DNA from: Brevibacterium casei CIP 102111
Lineage (GTDB): Bacteria > Actinomycetota > Actinomycetes > Actinomycetales > Brevibacteriaceae
Length of the DNA stretch: 64,000 nt
Direction of reading: 5' to 3'
NCBI RefSeq assembly: GCF_900169275.1
Contig: NZ_FXZC01000006.1
Coordinates: 179,096 to 243,095 of the forward strand
Shown one piece after another: positions 16,345-25,041 of this stretch. Below the pieces are notes generated by a model. The model did no database searches. It was not told the origin of the DNA and saw nothing but the letters and a program-made list of their open reading frames with translations. Position 1 is the first letter of the stretch. The number at the start of each line of letters is the position of its first letter. A program made the position numbers and the translations under genes.

Positions 16345-17753
16345 TCGCCTCCGCCCAGGTCGCTGTGATCATCTTCTTCGATCAATGCCTGTTCAAGGAG
16401 CAGACGGCGGCGTCGGACTTGTGGCGGCTCGGTGACTTCGACGCTGAGGTTGAACGTGGCCGCTGCCTGGGCGTGCGGGTCGACGGCGGAGGTATAGGTG
16501 AGATCCAGCTCAAGTGAGCCAACACCGCTTGCTTGCAGCGCGAGGAGCCGTTCGCCCGTTGCTGCGGCCGGGATCATCGATGGCTCCAGCCCGGCTGGTT
16601 GCCCTATGTGTTCGGAGTCGAGTTCGGTTTGTACAGATTCCGGGAGTGCTACGTTCTGCCGACCGGCGATCGCTCGGCGTACGCTCCTGATCTCGGATGG
16701 TGCGATGCGTGCCCAGCCCGCGGTGAAATGGTCCTCGACGCAGACCAGCCGCGCCGAAACCGGCTCTAGTGCCGATCGCGACTCGTCCGGGAGCCCGGTT
16801 GCGTCCTGATCCGAGTGTTGCGAGGTGTCGTCACCCTGACTCTCGAACCTGGGCAAGATTCGACGTCTATCGCTGTTCCCGGGAATCCGCGCCAAGGCAC
16901 GGTCAATCGATGCGGTCGACCGGTGTACCGGCCGTCTCGTCACACCCTCTGGACCCTCCCCGGATGCTCGAACGACGTCGGTGAAAGGTCCGGGCTCGGG
17001 ACTAGAGACATGCAACGAGCGGGCGGAGATCTCGTGCTCGGTCATCCAGCGATAGGCAGTGGTCCTATTCTCAGGCAGGGTGATGACGAGCTCATCCCCC
17101 TCAGTGACGCGCACCTGCGTTCCTCCCGCGGTGAGACCGACTGGCCACACGTCAACGGCACCGCGAGGTCGGTGCCCATGGCACAGCTCCGTCTTGGCCT
17201 GAACAGGCTTGCGTCTAAGCAGATCGTCGCGTGTTGCGGTGCTGATGATGTCCAAGTTCGAGAGCTGGCGAGAGGCTGCTTCGTAACTTGCTCCCATGTC
17301 TCGGGCGACGAGGTAGACCGCCGGAGCGGTGGCGCTAACGTCGTCGGTGACTCCATGGCGTGCGCAGGCTGCAAAAACGAGAGGGGGCGGCATCAGAAGC
17401 TGTCCCGCGAACAGTTGGGCGAGCTGCTCGCGGTCGCCAGTGGGATAGAAGATGTCCTCCTCGCTGTCGAATGCCGGCTCGTTAATGTCGAGGACCCAGT
17501 GCCCAATCTCGTGCGCTGCGGTGTACCGCTGGACCGCTGGACCGCGCTGAGTCGTGAGCATGATGCCGCCGTTCCCCTTGGGCACGGACGCACCCAGGAG
17601 GTTGTCGAGGCGATTGAAGACCAGCCATAGTCCTAGTCGATCGACGATGTCGAAGACGTCGACAGCCTCCGCCTGGTCGATCTCCAGGTCGTTGAGGAGG
17701 TCATCGGCCGCTTGCAGAGCGTTCCGGCGTTGCGCGATGCTGGCCATGGTCAT
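16335..17753 (-). CDS. ImmA/IrrE-family metallopeptidase with split chagasin-like inhibitor domain
   Basis: 472 residues. The N-terminal 165 are a COG2856-type peptidase with zinc motif HEIGH (81-85) and a helix-rich tail (LAQLFAGQLLMP). From about 205 comes a chagasin/I42-like beta domain: VTEGDELVITLPENRTTAYRWM contains the NxTTxYxW inhibitory loop (loop 2 type). Its second half reappears near 400-440 as LLALQASGVGSLELDLTY to FNLSVEV, after an unrelated Ser/Arg/Asp-rich insert of about 150 residues. Chagasins inhibit papain-family proteases, and one is encoded directly downstream. The gene overlaps the XRE gene by four bases, the usual immR-immA arrangement. Confidence 0.78.
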   Translation of the reverse strand: MTMASIAQRRNALQAADDLLNDLEIDQAEAVDVFDIVDRLGLWLVFNRLDNLLGASVPKGNGGIMLTTQRGPAVQRYTAAHEIGHWVLDINEPAFDSEEDIFYPTGDREQLAQLFAGQLLMPPPLVFAACARHGVTDDVSATAPAVYLVARDMGASYEAASRQLSNLDIISTATRDDLLRRKPVQAKTELCHGHRPRGAVDVWPVGLTAGGTQVRVTEGDELVITLPENRTTAYRWMTEHEISARSLHVSSPEPGPFTDVVRASGEGPEGVTRRPVHRSTASIDRALARIPGNSDRRRILPRFESQGDDTSQHSDQDATGLPDESRSALEPVSARLVCVEDHFTAGWARIAPSEIRSVRRAIAGRQNVALPESVQTELDSEHIGQPAGLEPSMIPAAATGERLLALQASGVGSLELDLTYTSAVDPHAQAAATFNLSVEVTEPPQVRRRRLLLEQALIEEDDHSDLGGGEWT

Positions 17754-18238
17754 CCACCTGGTTCGTCGTCAGGCTCGCTGGCTGTCGAGTCTCCAGCGGA
17801 GGACCGCCGCAACTGAGACTGATTTGCCTCCCCACGACGAACCGGGAGCGGTCGACTCCGAGCTACGGGTGGCGCATCTCCAGCAGCAAGGAACTGCGCG
17901 AAGCGGAGTACCTGCTCCTTGTCGTCGATTGACAGTTGCGCGGTCGCGCGGAAAAGTGCCGAATCCTCGGCGCTAGTTTCGTCGAGCGACTCTGGACCCT
18001 CGCCAAGTAGCCATGAAACCTCACGCCGGTAGAGCCGCGCCATCCGCCGGAGTTCTAAGGCCGTGACATTCCGTTTTCCGGCTTCCATCGCGATCACGCT
18101 CGTCCGCGGGATTCCCAAAGCCGAAGCAACGTCTTCCTGGGTCAGGCCAAGGGTTTCGCGAGCTGATCGTAGCCTCTGGGCGACCTCGGCTTGCTCGGTC
18201 CTACTGTCCTTGTTTTTCTCCATCAGCTTATTGGCCAA
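17750..18238 (-). CDS. XRE-family repressor paired with ImmA/IrrE peptidase
   Basis: 162 residues. The helix-turn-helix is at 19-75: AQRLRSARETLGLTQEDVAS, then LGIPRTSVIAMEAGKRNVT. A helical linker with LYRREVSWLLGEGPE follows. The acidic and Pro/Arg-rich C-terminal tail could be the site cut by the adjacent ImmA-like protease, as in ICEBs1. It probably represses the operon through the palindrome at 20013-20026, though its gene is fourth in the operon rather than first. Confidence 0.85.
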   Translation of the reverse strand: MANKLMEKNKDSRTEQAEVAQRLRSARETLGLTQEDVASALGIPRTSVIAMEAGKRNVTALELRRMARLYRREVSWLLGEGPESLDETSAEDSALFRATAQLSIDDKEQVLRFAQFLAAGDAPPVARSRPLPVRRGEANQSQLRRSSAGDSTASEPDDEPGG

Positions 18239-18249
18239 CCCTTCCTGAT

Positions 18250-18732
18250 CTATGGGGTTACGAGAGGAGTTGTTGTGCTTCCCGGTTCCCGCGTCGGAAA
18301 GCCATCAGTGACCGCTAAACGAACGGCGGTCTGGGCGGGGCTCTCAGAGATCGCACCGGCCCCGAGCGCCACGACGAACGCCAGAGCAAAGTCGGTCTCG
18401 TGGGTCAGCGACAGCGCAAGGCTGTTGATCTCGGCTTCTGCGGCGTATGCTGCCGCGCTCGCCCGAAGGTGCAGGGTGGGGGCTTCGCCCTCCACGGCTT
18501 GAACCTCGATGTCTAGTGGGTCGACTTCTCCGAGCCCGTGTCCCAGTGCCTTCATCGCTGCTTCTTTGGCGGCCCATCGGGCAGCGAGGCGTGGCACCGA
18601 TCCCGCGCAGTAGGTCTGCTCGGCCTCAGTCCAGCAGGAGTCGAGGAACGTGGTCTCGGATGTTTCCAGCATGTTCGCGAGTTCACGGATATTGACCATG
18701 TCGACTCCGACTCGCAGCAGAGAGGCATTCAT
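18250..18732 (-). CDS. AcpS-type 4'-phosphopantetheinyl transferase
   Basis: 160 residues. The two halves of the AcpS signature are present: RVGVDMVNI near the N-terminus (Asp ligand of magnesium) and ARWAAKEAAMKALGHGLGEVD (Glu ligand). The strand LSLTHETDFALAFVVA closes the fold. It would load a carrier protein with phosphopantetheine using CoA. No protein with a DSL/DSI carrier motif is visible in this cluster, so it acts on the housekeeping carrier, on a distant partner, or has been repurposed. It starts inside the end of the thymidylate-synthase-like gene (four-base overlap). Confidence 0.82.
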   Translation of the reverse strand: MNASLLRVGVDMVNIRELANMLETSETTFLDSCWTEAEQTYCAGSVPRLAARWAAKEAAMKALGHGLGEVDPLDIEVQAVEGEAPTLHLRASAAAYAAEAEINSLALSLTHETDFALAFVVALGAGAISESPAQTAVRLAVTDGFPTREPGSTTTPLVTP

Positions 18733-19592
18733 CGCTGTGCCTTTCCACCCGCGGCGGAGATTAGTTCAGCCACGCCCGCTTTGGTGTAGGTGCCTTGCTC
18801 GCAATCAGCCATCGTGGCGTGGACGACCAGCTCGCCGACAGCGAAGCCCGACTGCTGCGCCAAGAATCCCAGCAGGCGGCTCAGGCCGAGCAGGTTGCCG
18901 TACGCTTTGGTAACCAAGAATTGGTGTCGATACACCGCAGCCATACTCAGCCGACCTTCGAACACAGTTAGGTCAATGTGGACGAGGCACGGGAATCCGC
19001 GAGAACGGCGGTCGTTGGCGGCGTACACCTGCACCCCGGCGGGTTCTCCGTCCAGGAGACCCTCGGCCTCTCCGCCGACCACGATGTCCTCCAGGTTCCG
19101 TTTCCGATGGTTAGCGTCGAGCGCTCGACGCAGAGTCGTTACTCGGTCGGCGAGTTGGTTCCGGCCACCGCCGGTTTTGCCGGGCCAGCTCACCATGCGG
19201 CCGAAGTACGTGCCTCGGGCATTTGCGGTGTCGGTGCGTAGCACCGGCAGCATGTCGGTGTAGGCCTCGTAAAGGTCGTCCGCTGCGACGTCGAGCGCGA
19301 TCTTGGCTGGACCATCAAGGTTTGAGCGGTAGGCGTAGCCAGGGTCTGAATAGAGGTCGTTGGGAAACAATGTGCCCGCGACGGTTTCCACCGTCTGCAC
19401 ACGGGTACCCGCACGGCGGCCGTCGACCAGCAGATCGTCGATGGCCTTCCGAATAGTCGGGTCCTCATCAGACAGTGGGTCCGTTATCGTGCTCATCATG
19501 TTGATGGCGTAGCCGCCCGCTGCGTAGACCTCTTCGAGTGTTCGAAGCCACGCTTCGCTGAGGTTCCCGACTGGCTCGACGTATCCACTCAT
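18729..19592 (-). CDS. Thymidylate-synthase-like protein
   Basis: 287 residues. The last third follows the pyrimidine hydroxymethylase/TS fold: GFPCLVHIDLTVFEGRLS places Cys202 where TS has its nucleophile (PC-H motif). R222 in VYRHQF sits at the phosphate-binding Arg, and N233 in KAYGNLLGLSRLLGFLAQQ at the conserved Asn. GELVVHATMADCE matches the TS GDxVHxxGDAH block, with changes. The usual RSxD element is not kept, so the product may be a modified pyrimidine such as 5-hydroxymethyl-dUMP, or another C5 adduct. This assignment rests on motif reading and needs a profile search. Confidence 0.6.
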   Translation of the reverse strand: MSGYVEPVGNLSEAWLRTLEEVYAAGGYAINMMSTITDPLSDEDPTIRKAIDDLLVDGRRAGTRVQTVETVAGTLFPNDLYSDPGYAYRSNLDGPAKIALDVAADDLYEAYTDMLPVLRTDTANARGTYFGRMVSWPGKTGGGRNQLADRVTTLRRALDANHRKRNLEDIVVGGEAEGLLDGEPAGVQVYAANDRRSRGFPCLVHIDLTVFEGRLSMAAVYRHQFLVTKAYGNLLGLSRLLGFLAQQSGFAVGELVVHATMADCEQGTYTKAGVAELISAAGGKAQR

Positions 19593-20020
19593 GGCTTACC
19601 GGTCCCTTGCTTCTTGGAGATTGCGACGTTCAGCAGCTCCGCTAGGCCGGAGGTGCTGCGTAGGCTCTCTCGGCTCGGAACCTTGGACAGTCGCACCAGC
19701 TTGCCTCCGTACGCATCAGTGATCTTTCCGATCAACCACACGGCCAGGTGGCTCGTGATCCGCAACCCGCCGTCCCCGTGGCGCTCACCCAACTGGAGTT
19801 GGGCATCCGGAAGGTCTTTCAAAGCGCCGAGCAGGGACTCAAGAACTTGCTGGATCTCGCTCTTGTCGGCCCCGGCTAGATGGGCCGCTTCCAACCCCGC
19901 GACGCTGGCTACGCGGTCCTTGAGGCTGCGCGGCGCGATGGGAGGTGTCGTCGCAGGCGCTTGCGGCGGGAAGAAGGGTGACCCCTGTTCCGTCGATGCT
20001 GCGCCAGCGTGCGATGTCAT
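19589..20020 (-). CDS. Unknown 143-residue protein, first gene of the modification operon
   Basis: A Pro/Thr-rich N-terminal tail (to about 30) is followed by a mostly helical domain with ADKSEIQQVLESLLGALK, LRITSHLAVWLIGKITDAYG and SGLAELLNVAI. No family is recognised. Start 20020 is chosen over 20056 because the promoter at 20028-20056 places transcription start at or next to this ATG, making a leaderless message. The alternative start would put the -35 box inside the gene. The stop overlaps the TS-like gene's start by four bases. Confidence 0.6.
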   Translation of the reverse strand: MTSHAGAASTEQGSPFFPPQAPATTPPIAPRSLKDRVASVAGLEAAHLAGADKSEIQQVLESLLGALKDLPDAQLQLGERHGDGGLRITSHLAVWLIGKITDAYGGKLVRLSKVPSRESLRSTSGLAELLNVAISKKQGTGKP

Positions 20021-20056
20021 GACATCTAATGTCGCATTTCCCGACATCGACGTCAA
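20013..20056 (-). promoter_or_regulatory. Leaderless promoter and palindromic operator of the modification operon
   Basis: On the minus strand, TTGACG (20056-20051), a 17-base spacer and GACATT (20033-20028) are followed seven bases later by the ATG at 20020. This is the standard geometry for an actinobacterial leaderless transcript. A perfect 14-base palindrome, GATGTCATGACATC (20013-20026), covers the start codon, and a related GACAT-CTA-ATGTC dyad (20021-20033) overlaps the -10 box. The XRE protein of the operon is the likely ligand. Confidence 0.65.
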
Positions 20057-20158
20057 GGGGAACCGCGAGAGATCTGCTGACAGTTGCTGATCGTGCGCGC
20101 GAGTGAGTTCGGCTCTCCCGCCTCGATGGGGCGCATCAATCTAGGTTCACCGGGCGGG

Positions 20159-23100
20159 ATGGGCGTGCACCTCCTCAGCGTGACGGTGTCGATGCGGGTG
20201 ATGAGTGCTGGGGATGGCTACAAGTACCTCCTGCGCACGGTCGCTGCCGCAGACGGCGACCGGTCCCTCTCGACGCCGCTGACGCGTTACTACGCGGACG
20301 AAGGTACGCCGCCTGGGCGGTGGCTAGGTTCTGGTGTTGTTGGGCTTGGGGGTGGCCGGCTTGCTGTGGGTGATCGGGTCTCGGAGGCGCAGCTTCAGTT
20401 GCTGGTCGGCATGGGCCGTGATCCGGTGACCGGTGAGCCGTTGGGTAAGGCGTTCCCGCAGTACGCGCGGCTCGGCGACCGCATCACCAAGCGAACCGAG
20501 GCACTGCCGAGCGAGCTGGGGCCGGCGGGGCGGGCGGAGGCGGTCGCGCAGATCGAGGCCGAGGAGACCGCGCGGGGAAACCGGCGTGCTGTGGCGGGGT
20601 TCGACTACACCTTCAGCGTGCCGAAGTCGGTCTCAGTGCTATGGGGTGTCGCCGACGCGGGAACGCAGGCGTTGATCGCTCGGGCACATCATGACGCGGT
20701 CGCGGAGGTGGTGGACTTCATGGAGCGTGAGGTCGCCGCCACCCGAACCGGCACTACCGCCGGGGACGGCGCGGTCGCGCAGGTCGACATCACAGGGCTG
20801 GTCGCGACCGAGTTTGATCACTACGACTCCCGCGCCGGTGATCCGCAGCTCCACACCCATGTCGTGGTCTCCAACAAGGTGCAGACCGCGTTCGACGGGA
20901 AGTGGCGGTCCTTGGATGGTCGTCCGATGCACGCCGCCGTGGTCGCCCTGTCCGAGCACTACAACGCGGTCCTGGCCGACCGGCTTACCCGCACCTTCGG
21001 CTTCGCCTGGGAGACCCGGCAGCGAGGACGCGATCGCAACCCAGCGTGGGAGGTCACCGGGGTACCGGAGGAGCTGATCGCGGCGTTCTCCACCCGCTCC
21101 CACGACATCGAGGCCGAGACCGACCGGCTCATCGCAGAGCACACCGCCAAGCACGGGCGCAGGCCGTCGAAGGCGACGATCGTGAAGCTGCGCGCCCAAG
21201 CCACCCTGGCGACCCGACCGGACAAGCAGGTGCGCTCCCTGGCCGACCTCACCACAGAATGGCGCACCCGCGCCTCCGGCGTCCTGGACCAGGACGCGAC
21301 CGGGTGGGCGAGCGAGGTGACGAACAATGACGCAGCACAGGTCCTACGAGCTGACGACGTGCCGTTGGAGGCGATCGCCGAACTCGGCCAGACCGTGGTC
21401 GGCGTGGTGGGTGAGAAACGCTCGACCTGGCGCAGGTGGAACCTGCACACTGAGGCTTCCCGGCAGACGATGGCCTGGCGCTTCGCCACCGTGCGTGACC
21501 GGGAGGCCGTCGTGGGGATGGTCGCCGACGCGGCCGAGCAAGCCTCGCTGCGGTTGACGCCGCCCGACCTCGCCACCTCACCGGCAGTGTTCCGGCGAGT
21601 GGACGGCACGAGCGTGTTCCAGCCCAAGCACTCGACCGTGTTCTCCTCCGAGTTGTTGCTGGCCGCTGAGGACCGGTTGTTGGACCGCTCCCGCGCCAGG
21701 ACGGGACCGACAGTTCCGGTGGCGACGGTGGAGGGGATCACCGCGCGGCCTGATGCCGAGGGACGGATGCTCGGCGAGGATCAGGCCGACGGGCTGATGA
21801 AGATCGCCGTGTCCGGTCGGATGCTCGATGTGCTGGTCGGGCCTGCCGGTGCCGGTAAGACGACGGCGATGTCGGCCTTGCGGCGTGCGTGGGCTACCGA
21901 GCATGGCAAGGGCTCCGTGGTCGGGCTTGCCCCGTCCGCGGTGGCCGCGCAGGTCCTCGCCGACGATCTGGGTATCCAGACCGAGAACACGGCGAAGTGG
22001 TGGCAGAACCACCTCGTCCAAGGCACGACGTTCGAGGCCGGTCAGCTCGTCATCATCGACGAAGCCTCCCTCGCCGGCACCCTGTCCCTGGACCGCATCA
22101 CCCACCTCGCCGAACAAGCGGGGGCGAAGGTGCTGCTGGTGGGTGACTTCGCTCAGCTCCAGTCCGTAGACGCCGGCGGCGCCTTCGGACTGCTCGTGGG
22201 CGACCGGGACGATGCGCCCGAGCTGGTCGACGTCCATCGATTCACCAACGCCTGGGAGAAGAGCGCGTCTCTCGCGCTCCGGCATGGGCGTACCGAGGTG
22301 ATTGACACCTACCTCGACCATGACCGCATCCGAGAGGGCGATGCCGAGGCGATGACTAATGCCGCCTACGCCGCTTGGCGGGTGGACCGGAGTCAGGGGT
22401 TGGTGTCGTTGTTGATCGCTGAGACCCGCGATGACGTGACCACTCTGAACCAGCGCGCCCGTGCTGATCTAGTTCTCGACGGCACCCTGACGCCAGGTCA
22501 GGAGGTTGAACTCACAGACGGGACCACGGCGGGGGTCGGGGACACGATCATCACCCGCCGCAACGACCGCCGCCTACGCAACGGCAAGGGCTGGGTCCGC
22601 AACGGCGACACCTGGACCATCAAGGACGTCCGCGACGACGGCTCGGTCGCCATCCGCAAGACCGGCCGCCGGTTCGGCGGCTCCATAGTCCTCCCGGCCT
22701 CGTATGTGGCCAATCATGTCGATCTGGGTTACGCAGTCACGGCCCACAGGGCGCAAGGCGTCACCGTCGACGCCTCACACGTCCTTGTGGAACCGACCAC
22801 CACGCGGGAGAACTTGTACGTCGCGATGACCCGCGGCAAGCACGCCAACCGGGCCTACGTGATCCTCGACCGGGCCGACGACCACGCTAGCCCGCATCCG
22901 GGCGACAACCCCGACGCCACCGGCCGGTCCGTCCTATATGGCGTCCTGCAACACGTCGGTACCGAGCTGTCCGTACACGAGACCATCACTGCCGAGCAGG
23001 AGCACTGGGGCTCGATCGCTCAGCTTGCTGCTGAGTACGAGACCATCGCCGCCGCAGCCCAGCAAGACCGCTGGGCCACACTCATCCGCGACTCGGGTCT

Positions 23101-23722
23101 CAGCGAGGAACAGGCCAACACGGTGATCGAGTCTGACGCATTCGGGGCACTGTCCGCCGAACTCCGCCGAGCAGAAGCCAACCATCACGACCTCGACCGC
23201 TTGCTCCCGCGCCTGGTCGCCGCGCGAGGATTCGAGGACGCTGATGACATCGACTCCGTCCTTCACCACCGCGTCGCCCGTGCCACCGCACGGCCAGCAG
23301 GCTCTGGTCGCCTCCGCAAGCCACCGCGACTAATCGCCGGGCTCATCCCACACGCTGGAGGATCTATGACCGAAGACATGCGCCAAGCGCTCGATGAACG
23401 ACGCGAGTTGATCGAACAGCGGGCCGATGCCGTCCTCGATACCGCCCTCGACGACAAAGCCACGTGGACGAAACCACTCGGGACACCACCTCGCCATCAG
23501 GCGAAGCAACGGACCTGGCGTCGGCATGCTCGCACCATTGCCGCCTACCGGGACCGCTACGGCATCACCGACAACACGCCCCTGGGCGCGGCACCGGAGA
23601 GCACGGCACAGAAGATCGACAGAGCCAGAGCAGAGGCCACACTCCGCCAGCTCGCCCCCGTGCAGGAACCCGACCAGCAGCGTCCTCCGACCGCTCCGGT
23701 ACGCCGCGGACCGAGCCTTTGA
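20159..23722 (+). CDS. MobF-family conjugative relaxase-helicase (TraA/TrwC type)
   Basis: About 1187 residues. The N-terminal relaxase shows SMRVMSAGDGYKYLL, FDYTFSVPKSVSVLWG and the three-histidine metal motif in DPQLHTHVVVSNK. A RecD-like helicase follows, with Walker A VGPAGAGKTTAM (near 560), DEASL as Walker B, and the late motif TAHRAQGVT. The C-terminal tail is charged and Gln-rich. It nicks at oriT and unwinds the strand for transfer. The start is uncertain: ATG 20159 and GTG 20180 fit the family N-terminus. It is divergent from the modification operon, with an intergenic gap of about 140 bases. No type IV secretion genes lie in the window. Confidence 0.9.
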   Translation: MGVHLLSVTVSMRVMSAGDGYKYLLRTVAAADGDRSLSTPLTRYYADEGTPPGRWLGSGVVGLGGGRLAVGDRVSEAQLQLLVGMGRDPVTGEPLGKAFPQYARLGDRITKRTEALPSELGPAGRAEAVAQIEAEETARGNRRAVAGFDYTFSVPKSVSVLWGVADAGTQALIARAHHDAVAEVVDFMEREVAATRTGTTAGDGAVAQVDITGLVATEFDHYDSRAGDPQLHTHVVVSNKVQTAFDGKWRSLDGRPMHAAVVALSEHYNAVLADRLTRTFGFAWETRQRGRDRNPAWEVTGVPEELIAAFSTRSHDIEAETDRLIAEHTAKHGRRPSKATIVKLRAQATLATRPDKQVRSLADLTTEWRTRASGVLDQDATGWASEVTNNDAAQVLRADDVPLEAIAELGQTVVGVVGEKRSTWRRWNLHTEASRQTMAWRFATVRDREAVVGMVADAAEQASLRLTPPDLATSPAVFRRVDGTSVFQPKHSTVFSSELLLAAEDRLLDRSRARTGPTVPVATVEGITARPDAEGRMLGEDQADGLMKIAVSGRMLDVLVGPAGAGKTTAMSALRRAWATEHGKGSVVGLAPSAVAAQVLADDLGIQTENTAKWWQNHLVQGTTFEAGQLVIIDEASLAGTLSLDRITHLAEQAGAKVLLVGDFAQLQSVDAGGAFGLLVGDRDDAPELVDVHRFTNAWEKSASLALRHGRTEVIDTYLDHDRIREGDAEAMTNAAYAAWRVDRSQGLVSLLIAETRDDVTTLNQRARADLVLDGTLTPGQEVELTDGTTAGVGDTIITRRNDRRLRNGKGWVRNGDTWTIKDVRDDGSVAIRKTGRRFGGSIVLPASYVANHVDLGYAVTAHRAQGVTVDASHVLVEPTTTRENLYVAMTRGKHANRAYVILDRADDHASPHPGDNPDATGRSVLYGVLQHVGTELSVHETITAEQEHWGSIAQLAAEYETIAAAAQQDRWATLIRDSGLSEEQANTVIESDAFGALSAELRRAEANHHDLDRLLPRLVAARGFEDADDIDSVLHHRVARATARPAGSGRLRKPPRLIAGLIPHAGGSMTEDMRQALDERRELIEQRADAVLDTALDDKATWTKPLGTPPRHQAKQRTWRRHARTIAAYRDRYGITDNTPLGAAPESTAQKIDRARAEATLRQLAPVQEPDQQRPPTAPVRRGPSL

Positions 23723-23781
23723 AGCCTTCCAAGTGCGCCGGATCCCCGAGCTGGCGAGAACGCATCACATGCGTACCGTCT

Positions 23782-23802
23782 CGAAGCACCCTGGGTGCTT
23801 CG
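23782..23802. terminator. Hairpin between convergent relaxase and dprA genes
   Basis: CGAAGCACC and GGTGCTTCG form a perfect 9-base stem around CTG in the 92-base gap between the relaxase stop and the dprA stop. There is no T-run, so intrinsic termination is only probable; the placement suits a bidirectional stop. Confidence 0.45.
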
Positions 23803-23814
23803 CCGAAGGCACGT

Positions 23815-24828
23815 TCAGAGGGAAGGACCATTGCGTCGGGCGACCCGGGTCGCCTGGTCGCGGATGAACGCTGCGCCCAGCGGCGATCGCTGCGGACTGT
23901 CGCGGCGGTCCTGTCCCACGTGGAGCATGTTGGTGATCTGGCCAGCATCGGTGACGATGCGTGCCTGCCCATCACCGATCAACTCATGGGGTCCGACACT
24001 GGCGGCGCTGGTCACCGGGCCAGGGACCGCACCAACATGACGGCCCAGCTCATGCGCCCACTGCGCCGTACGCAGAGCACCTGTACGCGCGCCGGCCTCG
24101 ACCACGACCGTCGTGCTCGACAGCGCAGCCAGTAGCCTGCCGCGAGCCAAGAACCTGTGCCGCGTCGGTGCAGTGCCCGGCGCAGTCTCGCTGACCAACA
24201 GCCCCACGCTGGCGATCCGGTCCAGCAGCTCTCGATGCCCGGCCGGATACGGCCGATCCACACCACCAGCCAAGACCGCGATCGTGTCCCCACCGGCAGC
24301 CAGAGCCGCGCGGTGCGCGGCACCCTCGATCCCGTACGCGCCACCAGCCACGACTACGCGCTCGTCCCGAGCGAACTAGGTGGCGAAGTCGGTGGCGACA
24401 TGCTCCCCGTAGGACGTCGCGGCCCTGGACCCAGTGATCGTCACCAGGTCCGACAGCGGACGGGACAAGAACGAGTCCGCCCCACGCGTCCACAACACAA
24501 ACGGTGCCCGATCACCCAGGCCGCCCACCGCCGACGGCCAGTGCCTGTCACCGGGGACCAGAACGCCGATCCCATCCCGTTCAATGCGACGGAGGCGCTC
24601 TGCCAGCTCATCGGGCCGTGACACCGCGCTCAACCGGTCGCGCCAGACCTGCGCATCCACCCGGTCCAAGTCCGGCACCTTCCCCTCGCCCTCCAGGACC
24701 CCCAGCGTCTCCGCCCCACCCAGGCGAGACAGCAACCGCCCCGTCACCGCATCGTCGGGCTCAGCCAGCATCGACACCAGTATCCGCGCCGTGCGGTCAT
24801 CCTTCGCAAGATCGCCGAACGAGGTCAT
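23815..24828 (-). pseudogene. dprA: dprA interrupted by an in-frame amber codon
   Basis: Two pieces in one frame make a complete DprA-like protein of about 337 residues. The first (24828-24376) ends LVTITGSRAATSYGEHVATDFAT and stops at TAG (24378-24376). The frame then continues without shift as FARDERVVVAGGAYGIEGAAHRAA, through AGGVDRPYPAGHRELLDRI to 23815. GSRAAT and the GGAYGIEGAAH loop are the Rossmann-fold DNA-binding motifs of DprA. One base change from CAG would explain the break. DprA loads RecA on incoming single strands, apt beside a relaxase. The gene may be dead or leaky; the C-terminal part also has a start at 24351. Confidence 0.82.
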
Positions 24829-25041
24829 GATCCGGTTCCTCTCGGTGAGACGTCACCGAGGAGGTACGCGCGCAGCGACGGGTTTCCGCATCGCCGCTGC
24901 CGAGAGTAAAGTGGAGGCAAGTAGAGGCGACTTTCATCAATGTGTCGCCGTCGCCCCAGTGCGATGGCACGACCGCCTGGAACCACCTCGGGTAGTCCTT
25001 CAAGGTTCTTTGTCGCCAGAACTGTGGAGAGGACTGCCATC

